Shown here: piece by piece, positions 6,202 to 7,211 of the stretch
Layout of the letters: each line of letters starts with the position of its first letter
How positions within the stretch are numbered: position 1 is the first letter of the stretch
Assembly (NCBI GenBank): GCA_938029515.1
Contig: CALJAQ010000056.1
Coordinates: 1 to 7,211, forward strand
Direction of reading: 5' to 3'
From: an uncultured Nitrososphaerales archaeon
GTDB taxonomy: Archaea; Thermoproteota; Nitrososphaeria; Nitrososphaerales; JAAOZN01
DNA length: 7,211 bases
The notes under the pieces: model-generated
What the model was told of the DNA's origin: nothing
Seen by the model: the letters and a program-made list of their open reading frames with translations, nothing else
Databases searched by the model: none
Made by a program: the position numbers and the translations under genes

Positions 6202-6310
6202 AGGTCTACCGCTTACTAAATATCTGCGCGTCGCTTGGCGGCGTCTATAGTAAGCGTATGGGTCAAACCCAAGCGATGTGCTATAGACCTCCAGACGCGC
6301 TAACAGATAT
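6202..6310 (+). other. Highly structured rRNA leader segment with competing inverted repeats
   Basis: The segment carries overlapping perfect complementarities. In one fold 6220-6226 pairs with 6304-6310, 6227-6232 with 6294-6299, 6236-6238 with 6291-6293 and 6243-6250 with 6281-6288, with a small GGGT/ACCC hairpin at the tip. In a competing fold 6226-6238 pairs with 6269-6281 (13 bp with two G-U pairs), 6202-6208 with 6284-6290, and 6210-6218 with 6248-6256, the last making a pseudoknot. The first fold uses only sequence downstream of the predicted start site; the second needs longer transcripts entering from argF. The segment is not a tRNA: it has a 7-bp acceptor-like stem (6226-6232/6294-6300) but no T arm or plausible anticodon arm. 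The stems are directly visible; any function is unknown. Confidence 0.6.
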
Positions 6311-6313
6311 GAA

Positions 6314-6337
6314 GATTCAACAGACACCTGTTGAATC
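6314..6337 (+). other. Perfect 10-bp hairpin in the 16S leader
   Basis: GATTCAACAG and CTGTTGAATC flank an ACAC tetraloop with no mismatch. It sits three bases after the larger structured segment and 60 bases before the mature 16S end. It is not followed by a T tract, so it does not look like a terminator, and it must be transcribed to reach 16S. It may be a leader processing or protein-binding site. The following bases (6338-6397) hold no gene and probably include the 5' strand of the 16S processing stem, whose partner lies beyond the window. Confidence 0.65.
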
Positions 6338-6397
6338 CGATGTAGGCCGTGTGCCCTCGCATAAGCTTAGCCGTACTCCAGAGAAATAAACGCCTCG

Positions 6398-7211
<814 letters not shown>

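Noticed and set aside
6226..6301. A possible tRNA in the leader, suggested by a perfect 7-bp terminal stem and a 75-76 base span
   Set aside because: There is no GTTCRA-type T arm directly before the 3' stem strand, no D arm or anticodon arm in place, and no CCA. An intron or permutation does not rescue it.
6105..6389. A 94-codon plus-strand open frame from inside argF through the rRNA leader
   Set aside because: It overlaps argF out of frame and then runs through structured leader RNA; the product has no recognisable domain and no start signal.

Overview
The window is from an archaeon. Three things point the same way. An sn-glycerol-1-phosphate dehydrogenase makes the archaeal-type lipid backbone. 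An informational cluster carries aIF6, prefoldin alpha and the SRP receptor FtsY. The 5' part of a 16S rRNA has archaeal signatures: the 5' end TCCGGTTGATCCTGCCGG, the GCGCAGCAGGCGCGAAA block, and GTGTCAGCCGCCGCGGTAA instead of the bacterial GTGCCAGC form. From remembered sequences, the 16S and the long-tailed FKBP with an insert-in-flap domain look most like the Thaumarchaeota/Aigarchaeota (Nitrososphaeria) side of the TACK group. This placement is an inference, not a computed phylogeny.

Layout. A class-V aminotransferase (11-1162, +) and an SlyD/FKBP-type prolyl isomerase (1253-2014, +) meet a convergent glycerol-1-phosphate dehydrogenase gene (2011-3042, -), and the last two share one CTAG as both stop codons. 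A short divergent promoter region (about 3043-3175) separates egsA from a rightward series: aIF6 (3176-3841), prefoldin alpha (3871-4290), ftsY (4297-5208) and ornithine carbamoyltransferase (5263-6189). Two bases after the argF stop codon an rRNA promoter appears to begin. A 208-base, highly structured leader (6190-6397) then leads into 16S rRNA, which runs off the right edge with about 814 bases present.

How the genes relate. aIF6, prefoldin and FtsY form a familiar archaeal neighbourhood for ribosome maturation, cotranslational folding and membrane targeting. Here it lacks the small ribosomal protein genes (L39e, L31e, LX/L18a) that often sit with it. FKBP is another folding factor. The aminotransferase, OTCase and G1P dehydrogenase are housekeeping metabolism (amino acid, arginine and membrane lipid synthesis). 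Candidate TATA boxes lie roughly 20 to 45 bases before most starts, and two genes use TTG with no well-placed Shine-Dalgarno sequence, which suggests short-leader or leaderless transcripts.

No mobile element, CRISPR array, tRNA or defence system is visible. The most unusual structure is the rRNA leader at 6202-6337. It contains several perfect, mutually exclusive inverted repeats that predict alternative RNA folds, one of them resembling a bulge-helix-bulge processing site, followed by a perfect 10-bp hairpin.
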